Shown: piece after piece, positions 15,539 to 25,353 of the stretch
Numbering within the stretch: the first letter of the stretch is position 1
Layout: the number at the start of each line of letters is the position of its first letter
Source of the DNA: Empedobacter stercoris
Lineage (GTDB): Bacteria; Bacteroidota; Bacteroidia; Flavobacteriales; Weeksellaceae
Length of the DNA stretch: 64,000 nucleotides
Assembly (NCBI RefSeq): GCF_020281205.1
Contig: NZ_JACXZC010000009.1
Span: 1 to 64,000, forward strand
Reading direction: 5' to 3'
Notes under the pieces: generated by a model
Databases searched by the model: none
Told to the model about the DNA's origin: nothing
The model's input: only the letters and a program-made list of their open reading frames with translations
Program-made: the position numbers and the translations under genes

Positions 15539-16537
15539 ATGGAAAGATTAAAGAAAATAAATTACTCAGTGTTAGATTTGGCTTATGTAAGAGAAGGAGA
15601 GTCATTAAATCAGACATTTGAAAATACATTAGAAAATGCGAAATTTGTAGATGAAATAGGTTATAGTCGTTATTGGCTTTCGGAACATCATAATATGCAA
15701 AATGTCGCAAGTGCTTCAACTTCACTTTTAATCGGCTATGTAGCAAATGGAACATCAAAAATAAAAGTAGGTTCGGGTGGAATTATGCTCCCAAATCATT
15801 CTACTTTATCGATTGCAGAGCAATTTGGAACATTAGATGCCCTTTATCCAAATCGGATAGATTTAGGTCTTGGTCGTGCTCCAGGTACGGATCAGTTAAC
15901 AGCGTCTATTTTGCGTCGTGGCAATAATTTTATGAATTATAATTTTGAAGCTGAAATCAAAGACTTACAAAACTATTTTAGCACCGATAATAAAGATAGT
16001 AAAGTTCGTGCAATTCCTGGAGAAGGTGCAAATGTGCCACTTTACATTTTGGGCTCTAGTACAGATTCGGCTTTTTTGGCGGCTAAATTAGGTTTACCTT
16101 ACGCTTTTGCTGGGCATTTTGCGCCTCAACAGTTTTATAACGCGGTCGAAATTTATCGTTCTCAATTTCAACCTTCAGAATTTTTGAAAGAACCTTATAC
16201 AATTGCTTGTGTTAATGTAATTGCATCAAATACAGACGAGCAAGCACATTATTTATCCATGTCAATGTACCAAGCTTTTCTCAATATTATTACCGATAAA
16301 CGTCAACCAATTGTGCCACCAGAAAAAACACAATTAGAGCTCGCTTCATCAGAACAGAAATACATGCTAAAAGGTATGACCGCATTATCTTTTATTGGGA
16401 GCAAAGGTACTTTATCGCAAGCTTTTGATGAATTTATTTTCGAATCTAAAGTAGATGAAATAATGGTTTCTACAAATGTTTTTGATCAAAAAGCAAAAAG
16501 AAAATCGTATCAAATTGTAAGTGAATTGTTTCGTTAA
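15539..16537 (+). CDS. LLM-class flavin-dependent oxidoreductase
   Basis: A 332-residue member of the bacterial luciferase-like monooxygenase superfamily. Family landmarks are LAYVREG near the N-terminus, RYWLSEHHNM (about 44-53), the GSGGIMLPNHSTLSIAEQF block (about 78-96) and RIDLGLGRAPGTD (about 106-118). These enzymes use reduced FMN or F420 in a TIM-barrel fold; the substrate is not predictable here. Its stop codon abuts the start of the next gene with no gap, so the two are co-translated. Confidence 0.9.
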   Translation: MERLKKINYSVLDLAYVREGESLNQTFENTLENAKFVDEIGYSRYWLSEHHNMQNVASASTSLLIGYVANGTSKIKVGSGGIMLPNHSTLSIAEQFGTLDALYPNRIDLGLGRAPGTDQLTASILRRGNNFMNYNFEAEIKDLQNYFSTDNKDSKVRAIPGEGANVPLYILGSSTDSAFLAAKLGLPYAFAGHFAPQQFYNAVEIYRSQFQPSEFLKEPYTIACVNVIASNTDEQAHYLSMSMYQAFLNIITDKRQPIVPPEKTQLELASSEQKYMLKGMTALSFIGSKGTLSQAFDEFIFESKVDEIMVSTNVFDQKAKRKSYQIVSELFR

Positions 16538-17035
16538 ATGAACCAAAAAAAATCATTCTCAAAAGTCGCTTATTATTGGATGTTTATTGATCAGTTTAAA
16601 GATCAATTTACACTTATTTTGATGTTTAATCTTTTGCTTTTCTTTGTTGCAAATCATTGGAGTTACCTCGTTCCTGAAGTTTATTTATTTGTCAATCACA
16701 AAGATGTTTTTAATTTATTTCGAGAACAATTTGTACCAACTGCTTTTTTCGAAGTATTGGCTTATACTTATTTGGGTTCATTATTCCTTCATTTGGGAAC
16801 GTATAAATTGAATAAAACATGGATGTTTAGATTAAATGCATTACTTCTAATCATCGTTTCGACTTATTTTTGGACAATTCCTTCTTTGCAAAGTCTAAAA
16901 ATGATACTAGAAAGAATGCATCCTTATTTTATCTTAGCAATTGTGGGACAAATCGCTTTGTATTTAATCGTTGGGAATGATTTTTTTTGCCTTATCAAAA
17001 ATAAAAGAAAACAAGCCAAAATCAATCATTCTTAG
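16538..17035 (+). CDS. Small integral membrane protein, unknown function
   Basis: A 165-residue protein with about four hydrophobic helices (about 25-43, 72-88, 97-115, 128-147) and a basic C-terminal tail. No family is recognised. The start codon follows directly on the stop of the LLM oxidoreductase, and this coupling is the only clue to function. Confidence 0.75.
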   Translation: MNQKKSFSKVAYYWMFIDQFKDQFTLILMFNLLLFFVANHWSYLVPEVYLFVNHKDVFNLFREQFVPTAFFEVLAYTYLGSLFLHLGTYKLNKTWMFRLNALLLIIVSTYFWTIPSLQSLKMILERMHPYFILAIVGQIALYLIVGNDFFCLIKNKRKQAKINHS

Positions 17036-17036
17036 T

Positions 17037-17044
17037 TATATTTG
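17037..17044 (+). promoter_or_regulatory. -7 promoter element of the polyprenyl synthase gene
   Basis: TATATTTG is a perfect match, 30 bases before the start codon and just after the stop of the preceding gene. Confidence 0.6.
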
Positions 17045-17073
17045 CCAAAACTTAATTTTACAAAAATCAAACT

Positions 17074-18045
17074 ATGTACTCATTTGATAAATTTCACGAA
17101 TTAATTTCCGAAACAATCGATAACAATCCATTTTCTAAAAATCCAGAAGAATTATACGAACCAATGGATTATATTTTGAATATTGGAGGTAAAAGAATTC
17201 GTCCAATTTTGACTTTATTGGGAACTGATTTGTTTGATGGTGATGTTCAAAAAGCATTGAAACCTTCTTTAGCAATCGAGTTTTTTCATAATTTTTCGTT
17301 GATGCACGACGATATTATGGATAATGCTTCTTTGAGAAGAAACAAAGCGACTGTTCATGAAAAATTTGGATTGAATACAGCAATTCTTTCTGGTGACGCC
17401 ATGTTGGTAAAAGCTTATCAATATTTAGAAGATATGGAACCTGAATTGTTTAAGCGTTCTACGAAACTTTTTTCACATACAGCTTTAGAGGTTTGTGAAG
17501 GACAACAATTGGATGTTAATTACGAAACGAAATTAAATGTTTCGTATGAAGATTATATCAAAATGATCTCTCTTAAAACAAGTGTTTTACTTGGTTGTGC
17601 CCTAAAATTAGGTGCAATGATTGGAAATGCTTCTGAAGAAGATGCAGATAAATTATACCAATATGGTTTGAATTTAGGTATTGCATATCAGTTGAAAGAT
17701 GACTATTTGGATGTGTTTGGTAGCCTTGAACATTTAGGTAAAAAACATGCCGGTGATATTTTCGAGAATAAGAAAACAATTCTTTATATTTCAGCTTTAG
17801 AGGCTGCAAATGAAGAAGAAAAGGAAGAGTTATTATATTGGTATAGTTCAAATACCGATAATATAGATAAGGTATATGCGGTAGAAAAATTATTCAGAAA
17901 GCTGAATGTAAACCGTAAATTATCGACCTTAATTAGAGAATATACTAATAAAGCGCATAGTTATTTGGATCAAATTGATGTTCCAGAAGAACGAAAAACG
18001 TATTTAAGAGAATTGAGTGAAGTTTTAATTGATCGTCAAGGATAA
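17074..18045 (+). CDS. Trans-isoprenyl diphosphate synthase
   Basis: A 323-residue all-alpha enzyme that condenses isopentenyl diphosphate with allylic diphosphates. The first aspartate-rich motif is DDIMD (about 89-93, followed by LRRN) and the second is DDYLD (about 209-213). GGKRIRP near residue 37 binds IPP. The length fits farnesyl/geranylgeranyl or octaprenyl synthases. Chain length cannot be read safely from the sequence; a role in menaquinone side-chain or carotenoid supply is likely. It has its own promoter and is followed by the GSCFA gene after 5 bp. Confidence 0.92.
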   Translation: MYSFDKFHELISETIDNNPFSKNPEELYEPMDYILNIGGKRIRPILTLLGTDLFDGDVQKALKPSLAIEFFHNFSLMHDDIMDNASLRRNKATVHEKFGLNTAILSGDAMLVKAYQYLEDMEPELFKRSTKLFSHTALEVCEGQQLDVNYETKLNVSYEDYIKMISLKTSVLLGCALKLGAMIGNASEEDADKLYQYGLNLGIAYQLKDDYLDVFGSLEHLGKKHAGDIFENKKTILYISALEAANEEEKEELLYWYSSNTDNIDKVYAVEKLFRKLNVNRKLSTLIREYTNKAHSYLDQIDVPEERKTYLRELSEVLIDRQG

Positions 18046-18050
18046 GAAAA

Positions 18051-19037
18051 ATGCAATTTAGAACGACTTTCCAAATTCAACCTTCTGATTTTAAGCTGCA
18101 TCATCAACATCAAATTTTGACGATTGGTTCTTGCTTTTCAGACGAAATTGGAAAATATTTAGTCGATTTAAAATTTAATGCATGTGTTAATCCGTTTGGC
18201 GTAATTTTTAATACAATTTCTATTCAAAAATTAATCGAAAGAAGCATTCATAAAAAATACTTTACAACTGCAGATGTACATCAGAATGGAGAAGAATTTT
18301 TCTGTTTTGATGTACATTCGTCGTTTAATGCACTTACAAAAGTTGAAGTTTTAGAGAGATTAAATTCAACTCTGGAGCAAGTTTATCAGTTTATTTACTC
18401 TTGTGATGTTGTAATGATAACCTTGGGAACTTCATGGATTTACGAATGGAAAAACACCAATCAAATTGTTGCAAACTGTCATAAAGTTGAGGCAAAACAA
18501 TTTGAAAAAAAATTGTTGACTACTGAAGAAAATCTAAAATCGTTAGAATTAATTGTTTCAGATTTGAAGAAAATTAATCCAAACATCAGATTGATTACAA
18601 CAGTTAGTCCAGTTCGTCATACAAAAGATGGAATAATCGAAAATAATGTGAGCAAAGCAAGATTAATAGATGCTTTGTATCAACTGAATCTTCAATATAA
18701 TCAAGTTGACTATTTTCCGTCTTACGAATTGGTTTTGGATGATTTGAGAGATTATCGTTTTTTTAAAGAAGATCTTATTCATCCTTCTAAACAGGCAGTT
18801 GATTACATTTGGGAAAAGTTTTCAGTAACTTATTTAGAGCAATCAACACATACTATTAATCAAAAAATAAACAAAGTCATTTCAGCGATGAATCATCATC
18901 CTTTTAATGAAGAATCAGAAAATCATCAAAAATTTTTAGTTAAAACAATTGCTTTGATGAATGAATTAGAAAAAGACAATCAGCTTGATTTTTCGCTTGA
19001 AAAAGAATGTTTAAGATCAAAATTAAAACAATGTTAA
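18051..19037 (+). CDS. GSCFA domain protein
   Basis: A 328-residue protein opening with the family signature TIGSCFSDEIGKYL (about 25-38), followed by NPFGVIFN. The GSCFA family is thought to belong to the SGNH-hydrolase-like fold and is frequent in Bacteroidota, often near isoprenoid or folate genes; its reaction is unknown. No signal peptide is seen. It starts 5 bp after the polyprenyl synthase gene and its last 7 bases overlap the start of tatD, so the three probably form one operon. Confidence 0.88.
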   Translation: MQFRTTFQIQPSDFKLHHQHQILTIGSCFSDEIGKYLVDLKFNACVNPFGVIFNTISIQKLIERSIHKKYFTTADVHQNGEEFFCFDVHSSFNALTKVEVLERLNSTLEQVYQFIYSCDVVMITLGTSWIYEWKNTNQIVANCHKVEAKQFEKKLLTTEENLKSLELIVSDLKKINPNIRLITTVSPVRHTKDGIIENNVSKARLIDALYQLNLQYNQVDYFPSYELVLDDLRDYRFFKEDLIHPSKQAVDYIWEKFSVTYLEQSTHTINQKINKVISAMNHHPFNEESENHQKFLVKTIALMNELEKDNQLDFSLEKECLRSKLKQC

Positions 19038-19798
19038 TTGATACACATACACATCTTTATTCAGAACAATTTGAAAATGATAGAGATGAAGTAATTGCGC
19101 GAGCAAAAGAAAATGGAGTAGAGCGATTTTATTTGCCTGCAATCGACAAAAGTTATACAGACAAAATGTTGGCATTAGAAGCGCAGCATCAAGATTCGAT
19201 GTTTGCGATGATGGGATTGCATCCGTGTTCGGTTCATCCAGACACAATAGAAGAGGAATTAACTCATGTTCGCGAATGGATTGACAAACGTTCATTTAAA
19301 GCGATTGGTGAAATTGGAATCGACTTGTATTGGGAAAAAGAATTTCTAAAAACACAACAAGATGCATTTAAAACGCAGATTGAATGGGCAAAAGAAAAGA
19401 ATTTACCAATTGTGATTCATTGTCGTGATGCATTCAACGAAGTTTTTGAAGTATTAGAGGAAGTTAAAGACGAAAAATTATTCGGAATTTTTCATTGCTT
19501 TTCAGGAACAAAAGAAGATGCGCAACGTGCAATTGATTTCAATTTAAAATTAGGAATTGGAGGAGTCGTAACATTTAAAAATGGTAAAATAGATCAATTT
19601 TTAGGTGATTTTGACATCAATCATATCGTTCTCGAAACAGATTCACCTTATTTAGCGCCAGTTCCGTTTCGAGGGAAACGAAATGAAAGTAGTTATCTAA
19701 CATATATTTGTGATAAATTAGTAGATATTTATCACAAAACACCAGCTGAAATAGCAACAATTACAACAAAAAATGCATTAGACATTTTCGAACGTTAG
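19031..19798 (+). CDS. tatD: TatD family metal-dependent DNase
   Basis: A 255-residue TIM-barrel hydrolase. The start chosen is ATG 19031, because [12 protein letters not shown] matches the usual TatD N-terminus; an upstream in-frame ATG at 19007 adds eight Lys-rich residues of no family value. Metal ligands are visible in DTHTH (4-8), in GEIGID (about 90-95), in [10 protein letters not shown] and in the C-terminal [10 protein letters not shown]. The family includes 3'-5' exonucleases and D-aminoacyl-tRNA deacylase-like activities used in DNA repair. It overlaps the GSCFA gene by 7 bp. Confidence 0.92.
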   Translation: MLIDTHTHLYSEQFENDRDEVIARAKENGVERFYLPAIDKSYTDKMLALEAQHQDSMFAMMGLHPCSVHPDTIEEELTHVREWIDKRSFKAIGEIGIDLYWEKEFLKTQQDAFKTQIEWAKEKNLPIVIHCRDAFNEVFEVLEEVKDEKLFGIFHCFSGTKEDAQRAIDFNLKLGIGGVVTFKNGKIDQFLGDFDINHIVLETDSPYLAPVPFRGKRNESSYLTYICDKLVDIYHKTPAEIATITTKNALDIFER

Positions 19799-19819
19799 GA
19801 AAAATCAGAATAGAAAAAT

Positions 19820-19827
19820 TATATTTG
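19820..19827 (+). promoter_or_regulatory. -7 promoter element of pyrH
   Basis: TATATTTG is a perfect match. A possible upstream TTG start (19825) lies inside it, so that codon cannot be transcribed from this promoter, which supports ATG 19849 as the pyrH start. Confidence 0.65.
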
Positions 19828-19848
19828 CAAAAGAAAACCTTTGACAAA

Positions 19849-20559
19849 ATGAAATACAAAAGAATATTACTTAAATTAAGTGGAGAAGCATTAATGGGAG
19901 ATTTACAATATGGTATCGATCCAAATATGCTGAAACAATATGCTCAACAAATTAGAGAAGTAGCAGAACTTGGTTGCGAAGTGGCAATCGTAATTGGAGG
20001 AGGTAATATTTTTAGAGGTGTTCAGGGTGTAGCTTCTGGTATGGATCGCGTACAAGGAGATTACATGGGAATGTTGGCTACTGTGATAAATAGTATGGCA
20101 TTACAAGGAGCTTTGGAAGATGCTGGAGTTAATACGCGTTTACAAACAGCTATTCGTATGGAACAAATTGCAGAACCATTTATCAAAAGAAGAGCGACGC
20201 GTCATTTAGAAAAAGGTCGTGTAGTAATTTTTGGAGCTGGAACAGGAAATCCGTACTTTACAACAGATACAGCTGCTGTATTAAGAGCAATTGAAACACA
20301 AGCAGATGTTATTTTGAAAGGAACACGTGTGGATGGAATTTATACAGCTGATCCAGAAAAAGATCCATCTGCAGAAAAATTTGAAACAATTTCTTATCAA
20401 GAAGTGTACGATAAAAACTTAAAAGTAATGGATATGACAGCTTTTACTTTGAGTGAAGAGAATAATTTACCTATTATTGTATTTGATATGAATACAGATG
20501 GTAACTTGAAAAAATTAATATTAGGAGAAAACGTAGGTACTCTTGTAACAAATAAATAA
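19849..20559 (+). CDS. pyrH: Uridylate kinase (UMP kinase)
   Basis: A 236-residue amino-acid-kinase-fold enzyme making UDP from UMP in pyrimidine nucleotide synthesis. The N-terminal [15 protein letters not shown], the glycine-rich [10 protein letters not shown] (about 47-56), the [13 protein letters not shown] block (about 128-140) and [13 protein letters not shown] (about 155-167) are all typical. It has its own promoter and lies 8 bases ahead of frr, the conserved pyrH-frr order found in most bacteria. Confidence 0.97.
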   Translation: MKYKRILLKLSGEALMGDLQYGIDPNMLKQYAQQIREVAELGCEVAIVIGGGNIFRGVQGVASGMDRVQGDYMGMLATVINSMALQGALEDAGVNTRLQTAIRMEQIAEPFIKRRATRHLEKGRVVIFGAGTGNPYFTTDTAAVLRAIETQADVILKGTRVDGIYTADPEKDPSAEKFETISYQEVYDKNLKVMDMTAFTLSEENNLPIIVFDMNTDGNLKKLILGENVGTLVTNK

Positions 20560-20567
20560 ATCCCGAA

Positions 20568-21122
20568 ATGGAAGAATTAGATCTAATTTTAGAAACGGCA
20601 AAGGAGCAAATGCAAGGAACAGTTGATCACTTAAATGTTGCATTTGACAAATTAAGAGCAGGTAAAGCAACTCCTGCTATGTTAAGTTCAGTTCGTGTTG
20701 ATTATTACGGTAGTTTATCTCCGTTAACTCAAATTGCAAACGTAAATACACCAGATGCAATGACATTGAGCATTCAACCGTACGAAAGAAATTTAATTGG
20801 TGAAATCGAAAAAGCAATAATTAATGCTAATTTAGGTTTTGCACCTTCTAACAATGGAGATTCTATTATTATTAGTATTCCACCAGTAACAGAAGAGCGT
20901 CGTAAAGAGTTGGTGAAAATGGCGAAAGCTGAAATGGAAAATGCAAAAGTTTCTATTCGTAATGCTCGTCAAGACGCAAACAAAGCGCTGAAAAGTACAA
21001 AAGATGCATCTGAAGACATGGTGAAAGATTACGAAACACGTGTACAAGGATTAACGGATAAGTTTTCTAAGAAATTAGAAGAAGCTTTAACGAAAAAAGA
21101 AGCTGAAATCATGAAAGTTTAA
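20568..21122 (+). CDS. frr: Ribosome recycling factor
   Basis: A 184-residue protein that, with EF-G, splits the post-termination ribosome. It has the two-domain RRF pattern: long helices at both ends and the compact middle segment around residues 30-105 containing VDYYGSLSPLTQIANV and PPVTEERRKELVK. Length is exactly normal. It is co-transcribed with pyrH and closed by a terminator 27 bases downstream. Confidence 0.97.
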   Translation: MEELDLILETAKEQMQGTVDHLNVAFDKLRAGKATPAMLSSVRVDYYGSLSPLTQIANVNTPDAMTLSIQPYERNLIGEIEKAIINANLGFAPSNNGDSIIISIPPVTEERRKELVKMAKAEMENAKVSIRNARQDANKALKSTKDASEDMVKDYETRVQGLTDKFSKKLEEALTKKEAEIMKV

Positions 21123-21146
21123 TCTTTCAAGAAAAAATGATATTTT

Positions 21147-21171
21147 AAGGCAGCGTTTCGCTGCTTTTTTT
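21147..21171 (+). terminator. Intrinsic terminator after frr
   Basis: GCAGCG / CGCTGC stem with a three-base loop and a long T run. Confidence 0.85.
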
Positions 21172-21198
21172 ATTTATTTGCATAATCAATTTCAAAAA

Positions 21199-23610
21199 AT
21201 GAAGAACTATTTATTCTTGCTAAATTTTTGTATTTCAATTGCTGCATTTGCTCAAATAAAAGTAAGAGTTTTCGATGCTCAAGATGAATTTCGTTTAACA
21301 GGTGCTAACATTTATAGCGATACAAAACAATTTCTTGGTCAAACAGATGATTTGGGAGAATTGAACATCAACGATTCAATTCATTTTATTGATGTGATAA
21401 AAAACGGATATTTTACAGAAAGTATTCAGACTAACGGAAAGAAATTAGTCGAAATTATGATGAAACCATCTTTCATTAGTTTAGATGAGGTAACCTTTAC
21501 CACTAACGATTCTGTAGGACGAAATATCATCATCAAAGCCATTCGCAATCAATCCAAAAACACGATCAAAAAAGGAGGTAATATCTTTTTGAAATCATAC
21601 ACCAAATTCTGGAGTACAGTAAATAATGATTCGATTCCTTATATTATTCAACCACAGAATCAAAAGGATTCTGTCAATAATCAATGGAAAAAACTGTTAG
21701 ATAATAGCCACTTATTTTTAGGTGAACGTGCGATGGATCATAAAGTTTCGAAACGATTAGGTTTGAAAAATATTGTTCAATCTTCTCGAATTTCTGGTAT
21801 GCGTTCTCCGTTATATGAATATTTGGCAATGCAACCGATCGTATTTAATTTTGATCAAGATAAAATCAATTTTTTCTTCAATGGAATTGTTAATCCTATA
21901 AGTAGAGAAGGTCTTTCTCATTACCGTTATGGTTTTAAAGAAGATATTTTTATTGAAGGAAGAAAAACAGCAGTTGTTAGCTTTTTTCCATCTATCAAAT
22001 CAGAAAAACGTCAGATCAAAGGAACGCTTTGGATTGATGACAAAACTAATGCTTTAATCAAATTCGAAGGAGAAAATACAAGTGCCAATTATGTTGCGGA
22101 GTTAGAAGCTGATTGGAAACTGAACAATGGAACTTGGGTGCCGAATCAGCAAAAATATCGCATGGAGGCCGGAAATTTCAAGGTTACTGAAAAATTAGCA
22201 TCAGACGATTTTATAGATAAAAAAGAAAAAATATGGATTAATCTCGAAACAACTTTCAAGGATATTCAAAATCCAGCGCATTTCAAACGCAACGAGTTTC
22301 TAGGTTATGAAGACGAAATTTCTTTTCAAAATATGAACGAAAAGAAATGGGATAATGTGATGGAAGATTATCGAGATAATTCGTTGTCAAATAAAGAGCG
22401 AAATACCTACACAACAATTGATAGTATTGGCAATAAATATAAATTAGAACGTCAAATGAAGTTAATGCGTATTATCAATTCAGGAGGAAAATTATCGTTA
22501 GGAAAAGTTGATCTTGATTTGACAAAAATTTTAGCGTTTAATGATTACGAAGGTTTTCGACTTGGGGCTGCTTTTAATACAAACGAAAACTGGAGCGACA
22601 AATATTCATTGAATGCGTATTCTGCTTACGGTTTTAAAGACGAAATATTCAAGTTTGGTTTTGGAGGAGATTATTTTGTGAATAAACCTTATTCAGGTCG
22701 AATTTTCGCAAAATATTCACAAGATGTTTCTGCTTCTGGAAAAACTCCAATTTTATTACAATCAAATTATACACGTTTAATCAGTGGTGCATTTAGCAAT
22801 ATTTATAACCGCGAATATTTTTCTTTTAAACGATATTCTTTTGGTTATGAACAAGATATATTTAAGAATGTAACCTTCAATATTTCGACAAATTACGAAA
22901 AACAACAAGCAGAATTTAATTATTCATTCTTAAATACGAATGGTTGGTACGATTTGTATAACACGCAATTAGCAATTCGTTTTGCACCAAAAGACAAATT
23001 TATCAGAACGCCCTACGGAAAAGTGACTGTTAATAGTGGTAAATCTGTTTTCTATGCAACACTAACCAAATATTGGGATGTGTTCAATTCGGACTATAAT
23101 CCATTGCGTTTTAATGTTTCTTACTTTGATGTTTTTGATACGCGTGTAGGTAAAACCAATTTAAACATCAACGCAGGTTGGGTTGAAGGTAAAATGCCGT
23201 TGATGAACTTGTTCGAAGGACAAGGTAATGCAAAACGAAATGATGTTGCTAACTTTGGTGTTGGAGGTTTAACAAATTTCGAAACAATGCGACCAGGAGA
23301 ATTTTATTCGGATAAATTTGTATCTTTTCAGTTGAAACATATTTTTGCTGGTGTGAAGGTTGGAAACAGAATTATTTTCCCTCAATTTGTTTACCGTGGT
23401 GTTTTAGGGGATATGGAAGATAGAGCAGATCATCAAAATTTAGAGTTTAAAACATTGAATCATTATTACCACGAAACAGGAGTTGAAGTAAATAATTTAA
23501 TTTTCAAAACATTTGGTTTAGGCGCTTTCTATCGTTTAGGTGCATATTCAGAAGAAAAATTTCAAGATAATTTCTATTTAAAATTAACGGTTAATTTGAA
23601 TTTCTTGTAG
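21199..23610 (+). CDS. Outer-membrane DUF5686 / carboxypeptidase-regulatory-like protein
   Basis: A 803-residue exported protein. ATG 21199 is preferred over an in-frame TTG at 21178 because it begins a clean signal peptide (MKNYLFLLNF...FAQ). After cleavage comes a short CarboxypepD_reg-like beta-sandwich (about 25-95). A large DUF5686 region follows, with many amphipathic strands and the aromatic-rich C-terminal end (LNFL) expected of an outer-membrane beta-barrel. The function of DUF5686 proteins is unsettled; they are often expressed in envelope or iron stress. It stands between frr and asnS with terminators on both sides. Confidence 0.85.
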   Translation: MKNYLFLLNFCISIAAFAQIKVRVFDAQDEFRLTGANIYSDTKQFLGQTDDLGELNINDSIHFIDVIKNGYFTESIQTNGKKLVEIMMKPSFISLDEVTFTTNDSVGRNIIIKAIRNQSKNTIKKGGNIFLKSYTKFWSTVNNDSIPYIIQPQNQKDSVNNQWKKLLDNSHLFLGERAMDHKVSKRLGLKNIVQSSRISGMRSPLYEYLAMQPIVFNFDQDKINFFFNGIVNPISREGLSHYRYGFKEDIFIEGRKTAVVSFFPSIKSEKRQIKGTLWIDDKTNALIKFEGENTSANYVAELEADWKLNNGTWVPNQQKYRMEAGNFKVTEKLASDDFIDKKEKIWINLETTFKDIQNPAHFKRNEFLGYEDEISFQNMNEKKWDNVMEDYRDNSLSNKERNTYTTIDSIGNKYKLERQMKLMRIINSGGKLSLGKVDLDLTKILAFNDYEGFRLGAAFNTNENWSDKYSLNAYSAYGFKDEIFKFGFGGDYFVNKPYSGRIFAKYSQDVSASGKTPILLQSNYTRLISGAFSNIYNREYFSFKRYSFGYEQDIFKNVTFNISTNYEKQQAEFNYSFLNTNGWYDLYNTQLAIRFAPKDKFIRTPYGKVTVNSGKSVFYATLTKYWDVFNSDYNPLRFNVSYFDVFDTRVGKTNLNINAGWVEGKMPLMNLFEGQGNAKRNDVANFGVGGLTNFETMRPGEFYSDKFVSFQLKHIFAGVKVGNRIIFPQFVYRGVLGDMEDRADHQNLEFKTLNHYYHETGVEVNNLIFKTFGLGAFYRLGAYSEEKFQDNFYLKLTVNLNFL

Positions 23611-23692
23611 GGTGCAATTTTATCATTCTAAATTCGCTTCATAACGCTCATTTTAAAAGCTAAAATCACTTCAAAAAATAAACTAAAATCAA

Positions 23693-23731
23693 AAATCCTT
23701 TACATTTTTATTGAAATTGTAAAGGATTTTT
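23693..23731 (+). terminator. Intrinsic terminator after the DUF5686 gene
   Basis: An 11-bp stem (AAATCCTTTAC / GTAAAGGATTT), 15-base loop and five T, about 80 bases after the stop codon. Confidence 0.75.
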
Positions 23732-23793
23732 AGGTTGGTTAAAAAATATTCGCAAAAATTATGCCTATAATTTTTATAACTTTAAATAATAAC

Positions 23794-23801
23794 TAAATTT
23801 G
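23794..23801 (+). promoter_or_regulatory. -7 promoter element of asnS
   Basis: TAAATTTG matches TAnnTTTG and lies 20 bases before the start codon of asnS. Confidence 0.55.
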
Positions 23802-23821
23802 TAAGGATAAATTAAAAAATT

Positions 23822-25270
23822 ATGCAATCGTACGGAATTAAAGCCTTATTAGAAAAAGGCAAGGATTTGTTGCTACAGGAAGTAGTTGTAAATGGATGGG
23901 TAAGATCGTTCAGAAGTAATCGTTTCATCGCGTTGAATGACGGTTCTACAATTAATAATATTCAAGTAGTAGTAGATTTCGAAAATTTTGACGAGTCGAT
24001 TATAAAACAAATTTCTACAGCTGCGTCTTTACAAGTAAGAGGAGAAGTCGTAGAAAGTGAAGGAGCAGGTCAAGAGATTGAAATCATTGCGAAAGAAATC
24101 AAAGTTTTAGGAACTGCGCCGTCAGAAGATTTAAAAGGAACTATTTTACAACCAAAACAGCACAGTTTAGAGATTTTGCGAGAGCAAGCGCATTTACGTT
24201 TCAGAACAAATGTTTTTGCTGCAACAATGCGTGTTCGTAATGCCTTAATGTTTGGTATTCACAAATATTTCAACGAAAATGGATTTTGTTACATCAATAC
24301 GCCTATTATCACAGGTTCTGATGCTGAAGGAGCAGGAGAAATGTTTCATATCACTAACTTAGATATGGATAACCTACCTAAAAACGAAGAAGGGAAAGTA
24401 GATTATACACAAGATTTCTTTGGTAAAGCGACGAACTTAACGGTTTCTGGACAATTAGAAGGAGAAACTGCAGCAATGGGATTAGGTAAAATTTATACAT
24501 TTGGACCTACTTTCCGTGCAGAAAACTCGAACACATCTCGTCACTTAGCTGAATTCTGGATGATAGAGCCTGAAGTTGCATTTTTCCGTTTAGATCAAAA
24601 TATGGATTTGGCAGAAGATTTCATGAAATCTGTCATCACTTACGCAATGGAAACATGTCAAGATGATTTGAAATTCTTAGCTGAACGATTTGATAAAGAA
24701 CAAAAACAAAAACCAGAAGCTGAGCGTTCTGAATTAGGTTTGATCGAACGTTTAGAATATGTATTAAACAACAAATTCATTCGTTTAAGCTATACAGAAG
24801 CAATTGATATCTTAAAAGATTCTAAACCAAATAAAAAAGGTAAATTTAAATATCCAATCGAAGGTTGGGGAGCAGACCTACAATCTGAACACGAACGTTA
24901 TTTAGTTGAAAAACATTTTAAAACACCTGTAATTTTATTTGATTATCCAGCGGAAATCAAAGCATTCTATATGCGTATGAATGATGATGGAAAAACAGTT
25001 CGTGCAATGGACGTTTTATTCCCTGGTATTGGAGAAATTATCGGAGGTTCTGAGCGTGAAGAGCGTTTAGAAGTTTTAGATGAAAAAATGGAAAAATTCG
25101 GAATTGATAAAGAAGAATTATGGTGGTACCGCGACACAAGACGTTTCGGTTCTGTACCACATTCTGGTTTCGGATTAGGTTTAGAGCGTTTGGTATTATT
25201 TGTAACTGGAATGGGTAACATTCGTGATGTTATTCCTTTCCCGAGAACGCCGAACAATGCAGAATTTTAA
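23822..25270 (+). CDS. asnS: Asparaginyl-tRNA synthetase
   Basis: A 482-residue class IIb synthetase charging tRNA-Asn. The N-terminal OB-fold ([18 protein letters not shown], about 21-38) binds the anticodon. The catalytic core shows motif 2 ([25 protein letters not shown]) and motif 3 ([15 protein letters not shown], about 457-471). Residues 265-320 contain a Lys/Glu-rich insertion ([12 protein letters not shown]) seen in bacterial AsnRS. A hairpin terminator separates it from rpoN. Confidence 0.96.
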   Translation: MQSYGIKALLEKGKDLLLQEVVVNGWVRSFRSNRFIALNDGSTINNIQVVVDFENFDESIIKQISTAASLQVRGEVVESEGAGQEIEIIAKEIKVLGTAPSEDLKGTILQPKQHSLEILREQAHLRFRTNVFAATMRVRNALMFGIHKYFNENGFCYINTPIITGSDAEGAGEMFHITNLDMDNLPKNEEGKVDYTQDFFGKATNLTVSGQLEGETAAMGLGKIYTFGPTFRAENSNTSRHLAEFWMIEPEVAFFRLDQNMDLAEDFMKSVITYAMETCQDDLKFLAERFDKEQKQKPEAERSELGLIERLEYVLNNKFIRLSYTEAIDILKDSKPNKKGKFKYPIEGWGADLQSEHERYLVEKHFKTPVILFDYPAEIKAFYMRMNDDGKTVRAMDVLFPGIGEIIGGSEREERLEVLDEKMEKFGIDKEELWWYRDTRRFGSVPHSGFGLGLERLVLFVTGMGNIRDVIPFPRTPNNAEF

Positions 25271-25285
25271 TAAGAAATAATTTAC

Positions 25286-25332
25286 ACGGATTTATGCTTA
25301 AATATTGTAACTTTAAGCTAAATCCGTTTTTT
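25286..25332 (+). terminator. Terminator between asnS and rpoN
   Basis: A two-part stem (ACGGATTT / AAATCCGT and GCTTAAA / TTTAAGC) with one-base offsets, a 9-base loop and six T. It probably limits read-through into rpoN, which then needs its own promoter or regulated read-through. Confidence 0.75.
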
Positions 25333-25353
25333 ATATAAGCCAAAACCCAAAAT

